From assembly GCF_030848575.1 (NCBI RefSeq), contig NZ_JAVDDX010000001.1:1-64000 (forward strand): DNA of 64,000 nucleotides. The letters run 5' to 3'. The DNA comes from Haloarcula sp. H-GB4. GTDB taxonomy: Archaea > Halobacteriota > Halobacteria > Halobacteriales > Haloarculaceae. The notes beneath the pieces are model-generated. The model was not told where the DNA came from and searched no databases. It saw only the letters and a list, made by a program, of their open reading frames with translations. How positions within the stretch are numbered: the first letter of the stretch is position 1; each line of letters opens with the position of its first letter. The translations under genes and the position numbers were made by a program. Shown here piece by piece: positions 26,099 to 32,804 of this stretch.

Positions 26099-27187
26099 AT
26101 GAGTACTGACAACACCACTGACGCAAGTACCGAGACAGAATCGAAGTGCGGCGCAAGCGAGGCGCGTAGCGCCTCGGAGACAGAGAGCAAGGCGGAGACA
26201 GAGACCGATACCGCCTCCAAGTGCGGCGCAAGCTCGGCGAGTTCATCGACGGAGACAACGCCGGACACAGGCGACGACAGCGCCTCGAAGTGTGGCGCGT
26301 CATCATCGTCCGAATCGTCGTCCTCGTCCAGCAGTAGTTCCTGCGGCGCGTCCTCGTCCAGTGAGTCGGACGAAGAGGAAGAAGTCGGTGCGACCGTTGA
26401 CGACTTCGACGCGGAACCGGGCCAGCTCATCGCTGTCGGCCTCGGTCCTGGGCAGCCGGAAGGGATGACCGCCCGCGCCCGCTCCGCGCTACTGGACGCC
26501 GAACACATCGTGGGCTACACGACCTACGTCGAACTGCTCCCCGACGAAATCACCGACGGAGCCGACGACATCTACAACACGCCGATGTGCGGCGAGGTGT
26601 CCCGGACCGAGGAAGCCATCGACCGTGCGCTTGCGGGCAACGACGTGGCCATCATCGGCAGCGGCGACCCGAACGTGTACGCGCTGGCCGGCCTCGCACT
26701 GGAGATCATCGAATCCAAGGGCGCGACGGCGACGATGCTCGACTTCGACGTGGTTCCGGGCGTCCCGGCCGCCCAGTCCTGTGCGGCCCGCGTCGGCGCG
26801 CCGCTGGTCAACGACACCGTCTCCATCTCGCTGTCGGACCACCTCACCGATATGCCGACCATCGAGTCGCGACTCCACGCCGTCGCCAAGGAGGGCTTCA
26901 CCATCACCATCTACAACCCGTGGAGCCGCAAGCGCCGGGACAACTACGAGAAGTGCTGTGAGATCCTGCTGGAACACCGTGACCCCGAGACGCCGGTCGG
27001 TGTTGTCCACGCCGCCGGCCGCGAGGACGAACAAGTCGAAATCATGGAACTCGGCGAACTGCCCGAACTCGGGGAAACCGACCTCGTCGACATGACCACC
27101 ACACTGCTCGTGGGCAACGAGGACACCTACGTCTGGGACGACCGGATGGTGACCCCGCGGGGCTACGAGACTAAGTACGACTACTAA
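26099..27187 (+). CDS. cbiH: CbiH-type methyltransferase with Cys-Gly-Ala-Ser repeat tail (copy 2)
   Basis: A 362-residue protein in two parts. Residues 1-100 are low complexity, rich in Ser, Thr and Glu, with four CGAS motifs: C17, C42, C65 and C82, the first three preceded by SK. Residues 105-362 are a normal precorrin-3B C17-methyltransferase domain: LIAVGLGPGQPEGMTARARS, IIGSGDPNVYALAGLAL (AdoMet site), VPGVPAAQSCAARVGAPLVN, then TISLSDHLTDMP-like text (SISLSDHLTDM). The tail is unusual for the family and could hold a metal or an Fe-S cluster; inference only. The ferredoxin gene starts at the last base of its stop, pointing to joint expression. Confidence 0.87.
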   Translation: MSTDNTTDASTETESKCGASEARSASETESKAETETDTASKCGASSASSSTETTPDTGDDSASKCGASSSSESSSSSSSSSCGASSSSESDEEEEVGATVDDFDAEPGQLIAVGLGPGQPEGMTARARSALLDAEHIVGYTTYVELLPDEITDGADDIYNTPMCGEVSRTEEAIDRALAGNDVAIIGSGDPNVYALAGLALEIIESKGATATMLDFDVVPGVPAAQSCAARVGAPLVNDTVSISLSDHLTDMPTIESRLHAVAKEGFTITIYNPWSRKRRDNYEKCCEILLEHRDPETPVGVVHAAGREDEQVEIMELGELPELGETDLVDMTTTLLVGNEDTYVWDDRMVTPRGYETKYDY

Positions 27188-27459
27188 TGTACCGAATCAC
27201 TATCGACCGCGACGCCTGCGACGGGGTCTTCGCCTGCCTCGTCCGCGATGACCGCTTCGTTGAGGACAGCGAGGGCCTGGCGGCCATCGAGACGGACGAT
27301 CAGGCGGCGATCGAAGCCACCTTCGACGACGACCGGCGGGACGACGCCGAGCAGGCCGCCGCGGCCTGTCCGCTGGACGCGATTCACGTGGAATCTGTCG
27401 AGGAGGACGCTGGAGCCGTTGACGTACCGGCCACCGACCGCGAGGAGGTCCAGCCATGA
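27187..27459 (+). CDS. Small [3Fe-4S]-type ferredoxin of the cobalamin operon
   Basis: A 90-residue acidic electron carrier. The N-terminal cluster motif is C11-x5-C17 (RDACDGVFACLV) and the last ligand is C61-P (AAAACPLDAI). A C-x5-C ... C-P pattern without the central Cys is that of three-iron ferredoxins or of [4Fe-4S] relatives with one non-Cys ligand, as seen with P450 partners. It is squeezed between cbiH and the LAGLIDADG-like gene with overlapping ends (ATGA at 27456-27459). A role as electron donor to a corrin-pathway step or to cobalt reduction is inferred. Confidence 0.8.
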   Translation: MYRITIDRDACDGVFACLVRDDRFVEDSEGLAAIETDDQAAIEATFDDDRRDDAEQAAAACPLDAIHVESVEEDAGAVDVPATDREEVQP

Positions 27460-28115
27460 GCGTCGAAACCGGTGCACCGAACGATATGCTCGCAGCGCAC
27501 CCCGAAACGGCGTACTTCTGGGGCCGGGTTGCCGGCGACGGCGAGTGTGAGGACGGCTGTATCACTGTTCGGACGAACGACGAGACGGCCGCCCGGCGGC
27601 TTGCCTCCATCGCCGGTGCGGAGCGGGCCGACCGCCGCATTGTCGAGCGTGCGTATGCCCACGACACTTCGATTACCCGGCAGGAGGAGGAGTTCACGGT
27701 GCAGGTCGTCGGCGGGCTCGCCGACCGCGCCAGCGCCGCACTTGGGCTCCCGTTTGACGGCGATTCGGGCGGCTACCGCTTCGACGCGCTGGCTGACTAC
27801 GACCGCCCGCTCCTCCGCGGCCTGCTTGAAGGCTGTGGCACGGTGTGTTTCAAGTCCGATGACGAGGCGGTCGGTATCTCCTTTGTCCATGAGGACGAAC
27901 GACTCCTCCGGACGATCCAGACGCTGCTCGACCGCTGTCCGGTGGATGCGCCGTATGACGACCTCTCGGAGACGTCGTCGGGCTACTGGTTCGGCGTGGA
28001 CGACGATGCGGCACCTGCTCTCGGTGACTGGCTGTACGAGGGCAGCGAGGAGACGGGGCTGTTTGCACCGAGTCGGCGGCGCAAGCTCCGGAAAAGCATC
28101 GAACGAGTCCGATGA
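27456..28115 (+). CDS. LAGLIDADG-like protein of the cobalamin operon (domesticated endonuclease fold?)
   Basis: A 219-residue protein of unknown function that I compare to LAGLIDADG homing endonucleases. Motif 1 is YFWGRVAGDGEC (residues 20-31), motif 2 is LLRGLLEGCGTV (119-130), about 100 residues apart as in two-motif enzymes. After each comes the usual strand pattern: CITVRTNDETAARRLASIAG after the first, VGISFVHEDERLLRTIQTLL after the second. D28 keeps the metal acid of motif 1, but the second Asp is Cys127, so cleavage is doubtful. It is not an intein or intron ORF: it is a free-standing gene with stop/start overlaps to ferredoxin and CbiX on both sides. A DNA-binding regulator (compare bacterial WhiA, built from this fold) is an attractive inference. 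Confidence 0.6.
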   Translation: MSVETGAPNDMLAAHPETAYFWGRVAGDGECEDGCITVRTNDETAARRLASIAGAERADRRIVERAYAHDTSITRQEEEFTVQVVGGLADRASAALGLPFDGDSGGYRFDALADYDRPLLRGLLEGCGTVCFKSDDEAVGISFVHEDERLLRTIQTLLDRCPVDAPYDDLSETSSGYWFGVDDDAAPALGDWLYEGSEETGLFAPSRRRKLRKSIERVR

Positions 28116-29335
28116 GCGAAGCTATCTCCGCACCCGAGACGCTGGACGACGAAGCAGTGCTGCTTGCTGGTCATGGTTCCCGGCGCGAGAAGTCGAACGA
28201 ACAGGTCCGCGACCTTGCGGTCGAACTGGAGGGCCGACTCGGCATCCCGGTCGACGCGGCCTTTCTCGAACTGGCCGAACCGGCCATCGACGAGGCCATC
28301 GCGGGGCTGGCCAGAGCCGTCTCGGAGGTGTCGGTGGTCCACCTCTCCCTGTTTGCCGCCAGTCACGTGAAAAACGACGTGCCGCTGGCCGTCGAACAGG
28401 CACGTGAGGCCCACCCTGAACTGACCATCAACAACGGCGCACATCTCGGTGTCCACCCGGCCCTGCTGGACCTGCTGGATGACCGCGCGGCGGCCGTTGA
28501 GGCCGAACTCGGCGTCGACCGCGAGGAAGACGACGTGGCCGCCGTCGTCTGCGCCCGTGGCTCCAGCGACCCAGACGCCAACGCCGACGTACACAAGCTC
28601 GCCCGGCTGCTGTACGAGGGCCGCGAGTTCTCGCGGGTCGAGGCGTCGTTCATCGGCGTTACCGAGCCGTTGCTCGATGACACGCTACACGACATCGCCA
28701 AGACACGGCCCGACGCGGTCGTCGTCATCCCGTACATGCTCGGTGACGGCGTGCTGACCGGCCGCATCAAGGACGGCGCACGCGAGTTCGACGAGGAGTA
28801 CCCCTACGTCGACGCCGCACCGGGCGAACCGCTCGGAACGGATACCCGCTTGCTGGATGTGCTGGGTGACCGCTGGCAGGAAGCAAGAACGGGGAGCGTC
28901 GAGATGTCCTGTGACACCTGCAAGTACAAGGTGGAACTCGACGGCTACGAGGAGGATCAGGGCGGCGCTCGCGCGATGCTCCGGGCGCTGACCCATCAGG
29001 CCGAACACGCCGACCGCGAGAACGTCGACGATGACCCTCACGTCCACGACGCCCCGGAGAAACACGTCGCCGTCTGTACGAACCAGACCTGCGCTCAGGA
29101 CGGCGCGCCGGCAGTCCTCGAACGGCTGCGCCAGGCCGCCCGCGACAGCGACCAGTGCGACGCCCGCATCACGCGGTCGTCGTGTCTCGGTCGCTGTGGC
29201 GAGGGGCCGATGGTCGCCGTCTACCCCGACGGCGTCTGGTACGGCGGCGTCGAAGACGAGGACGCCGCCGAGATTGTCTCCTCACATCTGGACCGCGACC
29301 GCATTGTAAGCGAACTCGTCGACCAGACGCTTTGA
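28112..29335 (+). CDS. cbiX: CbiX sirohydrochlorin cobaltochelatase fused to a [2Fe-2S] thioredoxin-like ferredoxin
   Basis: It inserts Co2+ into sirohydrochlorin, opening the early-cobalt branch. 407 residues. The N-terminal chelatase half has VLLAGHGSRREKSNEQVRDL with the metal His, then VVHLSLFAASHVKNDVPLAV. The second half-domain has VVCARGSSDPDANADVHKLA and VVVIPYMLGDGVLTGRIKD. A C-x2-C linker (MSCDTCKYKV) follows near residue 265. The last 100 residues are a thioredoxin-like ferredoxin: VAVCTNQTCAQDGAPAVLER and SSCLGRCGEGPMVAVYPDGV, the four cluster Cys. The fusion suggests redox control of cobalt insertion. It overlaps the LAGLIDADG-like gene by four bases. Confidence 0.9.
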   Translation: MSEAISAPETLDDEAVLLAGHGSRREKSNEQVRDLAVELEGRLGIPVDAAFLELAEPAIDEAIAGLARAVSEVSVVHLSLFAASHVKNDVPLAVEQAREAHPELTINNGAHLGVHPALLDLLDDRAAAVEAELGVDREEDDVAAVVCARGSSDPDANADVHKLARLLYEGREFSRVEASFIGVTEPLLDDTLHDIAKTRPDAVVVIPYMLGDGVLTGRIKDGAREFDEEYPYVDAAPGEPLGTDTRLLDVLGDRWQEARTGSVEMSCDTCKYKVELDGYEEDQGGARAMLRALTHQAEHADRENVDDDPHVHDAPEKHVAVCTNQTCAQDGAPAVLERLRQAARDSDQCDARITRSSCLGRCGEGPMVAVYPDGVWYGGVEDEDAAEIVSSHLDRDRIVSELVDQTL

Positions 29336-29361
29336 AAGTACACACCCGATTCAAGACACAC

Positions 29362-29733
29362 ATGAGCTGCTACGAAATCGAGGCCCTCCGACTGGGTCTC
29401 ATGAACGTTCTCGGCACCGAAGACGACCACGCGCGCCAGCACGCGGAACAGGAGCTGGAGGGCCACATGACCGGCCCGATAAAGGCCCTTGCGGGCGCGA
29501 AGACGCTCGCCGCTATCGAGCGCCACCTCGACGCCGCGCTCGTGGATCTCGAAGAAGAGATCGCCGCAACCCCCGAAGACGACCCCGAGTACGACTACCT
29601 CCGGGGCCGACTCGTCGCTGTCCGCGACGCTGAGCGGGCGGTGTCGCGCATCACCATGCAGGGCGAGGATGTCCTCGCTGGGCTCGGTGAGGCCCACGAC
29701 GTGCTTCACGAGGCTTTCCCGATCGATGAGTAG
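29362..29733 (+). CDS. DUF3209 family protein of the cobalamin operon
   Basis: A 123-residue soluble helical protein. The start is ATG 29362 (MSCYEIEALRLGLMNVLGTE); the frame runs further left but overlaps cbiX. It is full of helices (ARQHAEQELEGHMTGPIKAL, AALVDLEEEIAAT) with His31-like and Cys3 residues that might touch metal. DUF3209 proteins occur next to cobalt chelatase genes, so a chaperone or cobalt-handling role is possible, but I know of no demonstrated function. Its stop overlaps the beta-propeller gene. Confidence 0.75.
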   Translation: MSCYEIEALRLGLMNVLGTEDDHARQHAEQELEGHMTGPIKALAGAKTLAAIERHLDAALVDLEEEIAATPEDDPEYDYLRGRLVAVRDAERAVSRITMQGEDVLAGLGEAHDVLHEAFPIDE

Positions 29734-30991
29734 CCAGCGCGCCCCGACTGCAGATCTCGGGGACGTAGCACCGGCCCGTTCGCGCCATCAGGGCCGCCGC
29801 TCGGCGGTCACGCTGACCAATGGCCTCGCAGTCGTCGGCACCGCCGACGGGGGCCTGCAGGTGTTCGACGTGTCGGCAGACTCCAGCCCGCCACACCGGC
29901 GCTGGCAGTACGATACGGATGGCGAACCAAGCGTCGTCGCGGCGGTACCCTTCGACGACGGCGTCGTCGTTGGCGAACGCAGCGTCCGCGGCGAGATCCG
30001 CTGTCACGATGCCGATGGCGACCTGCGATGGCAGTACGAAACCCGGACAGACCTGGGTGACCCACAGCAGGACACACGGTTTCTGCTTCCCTTCGTCGCC
30101 AGCCTCGCCACTGACGGTGACCGTCTCTACGCCGCTGCCAGACGGTACGAACGCCGAACCGACGATGACGGGAATGATCTCCGCCACTTCGAGAGCCTCG
30201 TCTATGCCTTTGCACCCGACGGCACTGTCGACTGGACCTACCAGACCGACGGTTCCCCCATCTCGATCGACGCCGACGGGAACCGCGTTGCTGTCGCGTA
30301 CAACCGATGTCCCGGCGACCACCAGCACGGCCTCGTCGTTCTTGACGCCGACGACGGCGACCCGCGCTGGATGTGGGACCCCGGGACCGACGGCCAGCGC
30401 CGCGTCGGCGACGTTGCGCTGCTGGCTGACGGCGCTGTCGTCTCCAGTCACGGCGATTACCGCGGCTACCGGCTCGACAGCGGCGGCCGAGAGTGCTGGC
30501 GTGTTCCACTGGCGACGCCGACCGACGTGGCCGGTGACACCGTCTACGCGTACCCGAACCACGTCCACGCGACGGACGACGGCGCGGTGTTCGTCACCGG
30601 CAACACGTATCCAGAGGACGGTCGTGAGACCGACGCCCGTCACCCGGACGAGCACACCGCCGTTGGTGTCTCACCGGACGGTGACCGCCGCTGGGACGCG
30701 CCCGTGGGCGGCTTCGCCAGCGGGCTGGGCACCGACGGCTCGTTGCTGGCTGTTCCCGGCGCGCAGAACTTCCGGGACCGCGATGCCGACGACCACGCGC
30801 TTCGACTGTTCGATGTCGTTGACGGTCCCGTCGACACGTTGGATACGGATGGCGTCGTGACGGCGGCCGCAGTCTCTAACGGGACCGCTGTTGCTGTCGA
30901 GGAACCGGTCGTCTACCACGATGAGGGTCATGAGCGTGGTGCGTACCGGTTGCATCGAATCGAGACATCCGTCGCTGATGCGTCGACGTAG
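29726..30991 (+). CDS. PQQ-like beta-propeller protein
   Basis: A 421-residue protein from ATG 29726 (MSSQRAPTADLGDVAPARSR). It shows repeated blades of the PQQ/BamB type: GLAVVGTADGGLQVFDVS, GVVVGERSVRGEIRCHDADG, RLYAAARRYERRT, GTVDWTYQTDGSPIS, HGLVVLDADDGDPRWMWDPG and AVVSSHGDYRGYRLDSGGRE. No signal peptide or lipobox is visible, so it should be cytoplasmic, which is odd for this family. It is the last gene of the cbiH-led operon and overlaps DUF3209 by eight bases. Possible roles: scaffold or ligand sensor; none is demonstrated. Confidence 0.75.
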   Translation: MSSQRAPTADLGDVAPARSRHQGRRSAVTLTNGLAVVGTADGGLQVFDVSADSSPPHRRWQYDTDGEPSVVAAVPFDDGVVVGERSVRGEIRCHDADGDLRWQYETRTDLGDPQQDTRFLLPFVASLATDGDRLYAAARRYERRTDDDGNDLRHFESLVYAFAPDGTVDWTYQTDGSPISIDADGNRVAVAYNRCPGDHQHGLVVLDADDGDPRWMWDPGTDGQRRVGDVALLADGAVVSSHGDYRGYRLDSGGRECWRVPLATPTDVAGDTVYAYPNHVHATDDGAVFVTGNTYPEDGRETDARHPDEHTAVGVSPDGDRRWDAPVGGFASGLGTDGSLLAVPGAQNFRDRDADDHALRLFDVVDGPVDTLDTDGVVTAAAVSNGTAVAVEEPVVYHDEGHERGAYRLHRIETSVADAST

Positions 30992-31125
30992 CGACTTGTA
31001 CTCTAACGGCACTCCAGACGACTTTTTGCTCAGATGTCCTGTCCCCGGTTTGGCTCCGATTACTGTGTTATGTGGTGTCAAACTAACCGTTCGATAGTCG
31101 TAGCATTTCGGTATGGGTGCCCAGT

Positions 31126-31809
31126 ATGGCCGATAATACAGACCCGGATCACGAGGAGGCACAGCCGGCAGCGGACGCCAAAGCTGACGACGACAGCACC
31201 GTCGACGACCGCCCAACCGAGCGCGAACGAGAGTTCGCGCAGATGCAGCGACGGCTCAACGAGCGGGAGATGGGCCTTGACCAGCGGAGCGCGGAACTCG
31301 ACCGGCGCGAAGAGAAGATTGATACCCATGAGGCGGAGCTGGACCGACGAGAGGCGGAACTGGACGAGCGGGAGTACCGGCTCGATGAACGCGAAGCCAC
31401 TCTCAACGACCGCGAGACCGACCTCGACGAGCGCGAGGCTGAACTGACGGAGTACGATGCGCAGTTGTCCGAACGTGCCACGGAACTCGACGAGCACGAG
31501 GAGACGCTAAACACCTACCTTTCGGGGCAGATGGCGGATGTGGAAGCGTCGATTACGGAGACGATGCACGATGCACTGGACCGGTACGAGGCGGACCGGT
31601 CAGCTGGTCGGTTCGGCCCGACCGGCACGATGCTCGTCGGGCTAGCCGGCGTGGCGCTCGTCGTCGCCGGCATCGGGTTCGGCGCGCTGGCATCGGCCGG
31701 CACGGCCCCGTTCAGCGTCGGCGGGACGACAGCGAACCTCGTTCTCGCCGCTGTTATCGGTATTGTTGGGCTGGCGCTGAATCTCGGAACAGTTGCCGGA
31801 AAAATCTGA
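31126..31809 (+). CDS. Coiled-coil membrane protein
   Basis: A 227-residue protein from ATG 31126 (MADNTDPDHEEAQPAADAKA). Residues about 40-135 are a long coiled coil of repeated units like LDEREAELDERE and LDQRSAELDRREEK, built on a seven-residue spacing. Two membrane helices close the chain (GTMLVGLAGVALVVAGIGFGAL and NLVLAAVIGIVGLALNLGTV). The rod is cytoplasmic if the N-terminus is inside. It lies between the beta-propeller and cbtA, 134 bases after the former, without the cobalamin operator, so it may not belong to that regulon. Function unknown. Confidence 0.65.
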   Translation: MADNTDPDHEEAQPAADAKADDDSTVDDRPTEREREFAQMQRRLNEREMGLDQRSAELDRREEKIDTHEAELDRREAELDEREYRLDEREATLNDRETDLDEREAELTEYDAQLSERATELDEHEETLNTYLSGQMADVEASITETMHDALDRYEADRSAGRFGPTGTMLVGLAGVALVVAGIGFGALASAGTAPFSVGGTTANLVLAAVIGIVGLALNLGTVAGKI

Positions 31810-31818
31810 ATCGCGTCG

Positions 31819-32529
31819 TCAGTCTGCCGTCGCGGAATAGTCTAGGTCGTCCACAGCGGCGGTGTCGTTCTCGCCGAGCCAGGAGTGCACACCAGCGATG
31901 GTGGCCCACAGCACTAGCTGACCGAACACGACTGTCCAGCGGTAGGCCGCGACGAGCGCGGCAGGTACGTCACCATGGACCGGGTTTGCCGGTGCGAGCG
32001 CGACTGGAACCGCGAGCAGTGCGAGCGGCAGCGCCATGGCTCCCAATCGAACGGCGGTATGGTGGCGCGCCGTCCGCTGATACGCGAGTCCGGCGAGCAC
32101 TGCGACCAGCGCACCCAGTGCCATCAGGCCGGCGTACCAGGCGAGGCGTGTCTCTGTCCCGAGCGCCTGTTCGACGCCCGGTGGCTGTGGCGGCAAGACG
32201 AGCCACGGCGCGCCGGAGACGGTGAGAAAGCCGGCTCCCGCAAGCGCCAGTCGCTTTGTCGCCCCCGAACCGGGGATCGCGGGTTCGAGGAAGAAGTACG
32301 CCATTCCGAAGGCTGCAACGCCGAACAGCAGGCCCCAGAGGACGCCGCCGCCGATGCTCGCGACGGTCGTCGTGAGTTCGGAGACGACGGGGCCGCCCCC
32401 GCCGTGGCTGTGTTCGAACGTCTCCAGCCCGGCGGTGAAGGCGTTCCCGACCGTTGCGACGAACAGGCCGTAGACCAGCCCACCTGCCACGCCGGCCATC
32501 GCGCCGCGTTCGAGGTAGTCAGTCGCCAT
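31819..32529 (-). CDS. cbtA: Cobalt transporter subunit CbtA
   Basis: A 236-residue membrane protein expected to take up cobalt with CbtB. Five or six membrane segments can be counted, starting GAMAGVAGGLVYGLFVATVG, then VSELTTTVASIGGGVLWGLL, MAYFFLEPAI, WYAGLMALGALVAVLAGLAY and the last FGQLVLWATIAGVHSWLG. FEHSHGGGGP near residue 40 gives outside His residues for metal. CbtAB are known from comparative genomics as B12-linked cobalt transporters; here their place beside cobN agrees. The start codon overlaps the cbtB stop. Confidence 0.88.
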   Translation of the reverse strand: MATDYLERGAMAGVAGGLVYGLFVATVGNAFTAGLETFEHSHGGGGPVVSELTTTVASIGGGVLWGLLFGVAAFGMAYFFLEPAIPGSGATKRLALAGAGFLTVSGAPWLVLPPQPPGVEQALGTETRLAWYAGLMALGALVAVLAGLAYQRTARHHTAVRLGAMALPLALLAVPVALAPANPVHGDVPAALVAAYRWTVVFGQLVLWATIAGVHSWLGENDTAAVDDLDYSATAD

Positions 32530-32735
32530 CAGTGGCAGGTGATGCCGGCGCTGTGTCGGAAGTTGTGTAGTGAGTCGTGCAACATTGGGTCTTGCACGAA
32601 CAGCAGCGTGAAGCCGAGCGCCGCCACCAGCGCGACGGCGATGGCGATCTGTGGGCCAGTCAGTGACGCCTTTGCGCGTTCGATACGGTCGTACACGCTA
32701 TCCGTTGCGTGTTTGGTATCAGTGTCATCCTGCAT
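32529..32735 (-). CDS. cbtB: Cobalt transporter subunit CbtB
   Basis: A 68-residue membrane protein from ATG 32733-32735 (MQDDTDTKHATDSVYDRIER); an upstream in-frame start would include the operator and is rejected. One membrane helix (IAIAVALVAALGFTLLFVQ) is followed by the metal-binding tail HDSLHNFRHSAGITCH, with four His and a Cys, typical of CbtB. It is co-transcribed with cbtA (TGATG overlap). The dyad ACAA-N6-TTGT lies at 32758-32771, just upstream. Confidence 0.87.
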   Translation of the reverse strand: MQDDTDTKHATDSVYDRIERAKASLTGPQIAIAVALVAALGFTLLFVQDPMLHDSLHNFRHSAGITCH

Positions 32736-32757
32736 TGAAATCTCGTTTGTATTAAGA

Positions 32758-32771
32758 ACAAGTAAGATTGT
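32758..32771 (-). promoter_or_regulatory. Cobalamin-locus operator before cbtBA
   Basis: Read on the gene strand, ACAA-TCTTAC-TTGT. It is 22 bases upstream of the cbtB start. CTTGT, TTA and CAAAC-GAGATTT after it also match the cobN side. The gap to the start codon suggests the protein covers the promoter. Confidence 0.65.
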
Positions 32772-32804
32772 AAAACTTCCGCCTGATACAGCGCCGATCA
32801 AGAG

